Of a DNA stretch of 45,417 nt, positions 45,165-45,417 are shown piece by piece. The position numbers and the translations under genes were made by a program. Location of the stretch: contig NZ_VXKS01000021.1 in assembly GCF_008711525.1 (NCBI RefSeq), forward strand, positions 1 through 45,417, given 5' to 3'. Under the pieces are notes generated by a model. That model was not told the DNA's origin, ran no database searches, and saw nothing but the letters and a program-made list of their open reading frames with translations. Each line of letters begins with the position of its first letter. Position 1 is the stretch's first letter. The DNA comes from Cysteiniphilum sp. JM-1 (GTDB taxonomy: Bacteria; Pseudomonadota; Gammaproteobacteria; Francisellales; Francisellaceae).

Positions 45165-45185
45165 TCATCATAGTGATGATTTTTC
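45165..45185 (+). terminator. Weak candidate terminator after the Bat cluster
   Basis: TCATCA-TAG-TGATGA followed by T-rich TTTTTC, 120 bases after the batD stop. The stem is short and AT-rich. The rest of the 45043-45213 spacer shows nothing recognisable. Confidence 0.4.
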
Positions 45186-45214
45186 ATGGTTCAATTTTTA
45201 TGGAACTATTAGGT

Positions 45215-45255
45215 GACAATTAGCTTTACCGATCACGACAACTAGAATTGCCGGT
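45215..45255 (+). repeat. Two imperfect direct repeats at the IS21-like left end
   Basis: GACAATTAGCTTTACCGAT (45215-45233) and GACAACTAGAATTGCCGGT (45237-45255) share 14 of 19 bases and are offset by 22 bases. IS21-family ends carry such multiple transposase-binding repeats. Confidence 0.55.
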
Positions 45256-45311
45256 TGAATCATGTAGGCTATTCCTTAATCAATAAAGCTGCAGATAATT
45301 AAGATTAAGGT

Positions 45312-45417
45312 ATGGCAAGAAAACGAGTCACAACAGAACAGGTAAAGCTATACATGAAACTCAGACAAGAAGATAAACTCACCCAGATTGGCTGCGCTGC
45401 TAAATCAGGCTTTAGTG
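45312..45417 (+). CDS. istA: IS21-family transposase IstA, N-terminal fragment (cut by window end)
   Basis: 35 codons up to the window edge: MARKRVTTEQVKLYMKLRQE, then TQIGCAAKSGFS. This is the start of the helix-turn-helix of IS21-type IstA transposases, which typically read 'KRVT..QV..YM.LR....t...aAakaGfS.rT'. The upstream AAGATTAAGG provides a ribosome site. Whether the gene is intact cannot be told. Confidence 0.75.
   Translation, partial: MARKRVTTEQVKLYMKLRQEDKLTQIGCAAKSGFS

Larger units (their letters stand above)
45214..45417 (+). mobile_element. IS21-like element, left end (continues beyond window)
   Basis: Begins near 45214 with repeated transposase-binding-like units and carries the start of an istA-type gene, cut by the window edge. 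The exact terminus cannot be set without the other end. Confidence 0.7.

Noticed and set aside
1-45417. CRISPR arrays, tRNA or rRNA genes, prophage or known defence systems
   Set aside because: No regularly spaced repeats, T-loop-like motifs, or capsid, integrase-phage, restriction or toxin-antitoxin gene sets were seen; the only tyrosine recombinase is the housekeeping XerD.

Overview
The window reads as a chromosomal segment of a low-GC (about 40% by eye) gammaproteobacterium. Proteins such as RlmJ, RlmE, EmrD, YqhD, LpxH, XerD and ChaA look typical of that class, and the rpsP-rimM-trmD-rplS order is standard for it. LpxH and the several lipoproteins indicate a Gram-negative envelope. The low GC and overall character would suit the Francisella/Fastidiosibacteraceae side of the Thiotrichales, but that placement is only an impression. 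No tRNA, rRNA, CRISPR array or prophage was seen. No stretch over 300 bases lacks a gene; the longest gaps are about 250-270 bases.

Layout. Bases 1-3.9 kb are a decayed accessory patch: a secreted repeat-type surface-protein gene split by an IS200-like element, and its headless 5' end fused back to back with a headless LysR-regulator gene. Bases 3.9-8.4 kb (minus) hold an MscS-family channel, a family III CoA-transferase and phosphatidylserine decarboxylase. Bases 8.5-13.9 kb (plus) hold sdaA, rlmJ, the S16/RimM/TrmD/L19 ribosomal operon with an internal terminator, and xerD. Bases 13.8-25.3 kb are mixed housekeeping genes: lpxH, an SH3 periplasmic protein, emrD, coaX, folE, a lipoprotein plus M15 peptidase pair, truA/coaE, pyrB, a methyltransferase, a small lipoprotein and yqhD.

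Bases 25.4-28.0 kb are a metal-efflux unit: an ArsR/SmtB sensor with a recognisable zinc site, a nearby A/T palindrome as candidate operator, and a P1B zinc/cadmium ATPase. Bases 28.0-33.8 kb (minus) hold trkA, a PduO-type cobalamin adenosyltransferase, rlmE, a micro-ORF, chaA and a membrane-anchored FMN glutamate-synthase-like enzyme.

Bases 33.9-45.0 kb (plus) hold two large transport/stress units in a row. First is the high-affinity phosphate transporter in the order pstC-pstA-pstB-pstS, behind a textbook Pho box. Then comes a complete MoxR-DUF58-DUF4381-BatA-BatB-BatC-BatD cluster with overlapping genes. BatC carries an unusually long Gln/Asn/Lys/Asp-rich tract. The window ends inside the first gene of an IS21-like element.

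I did not find a clearly new biological system. The best leads are the BatC low-complexity tract, the alternative start of PstB, the hairpin between psd and sdaA, the double-headless gene junction, and the zinc-sensor operon.
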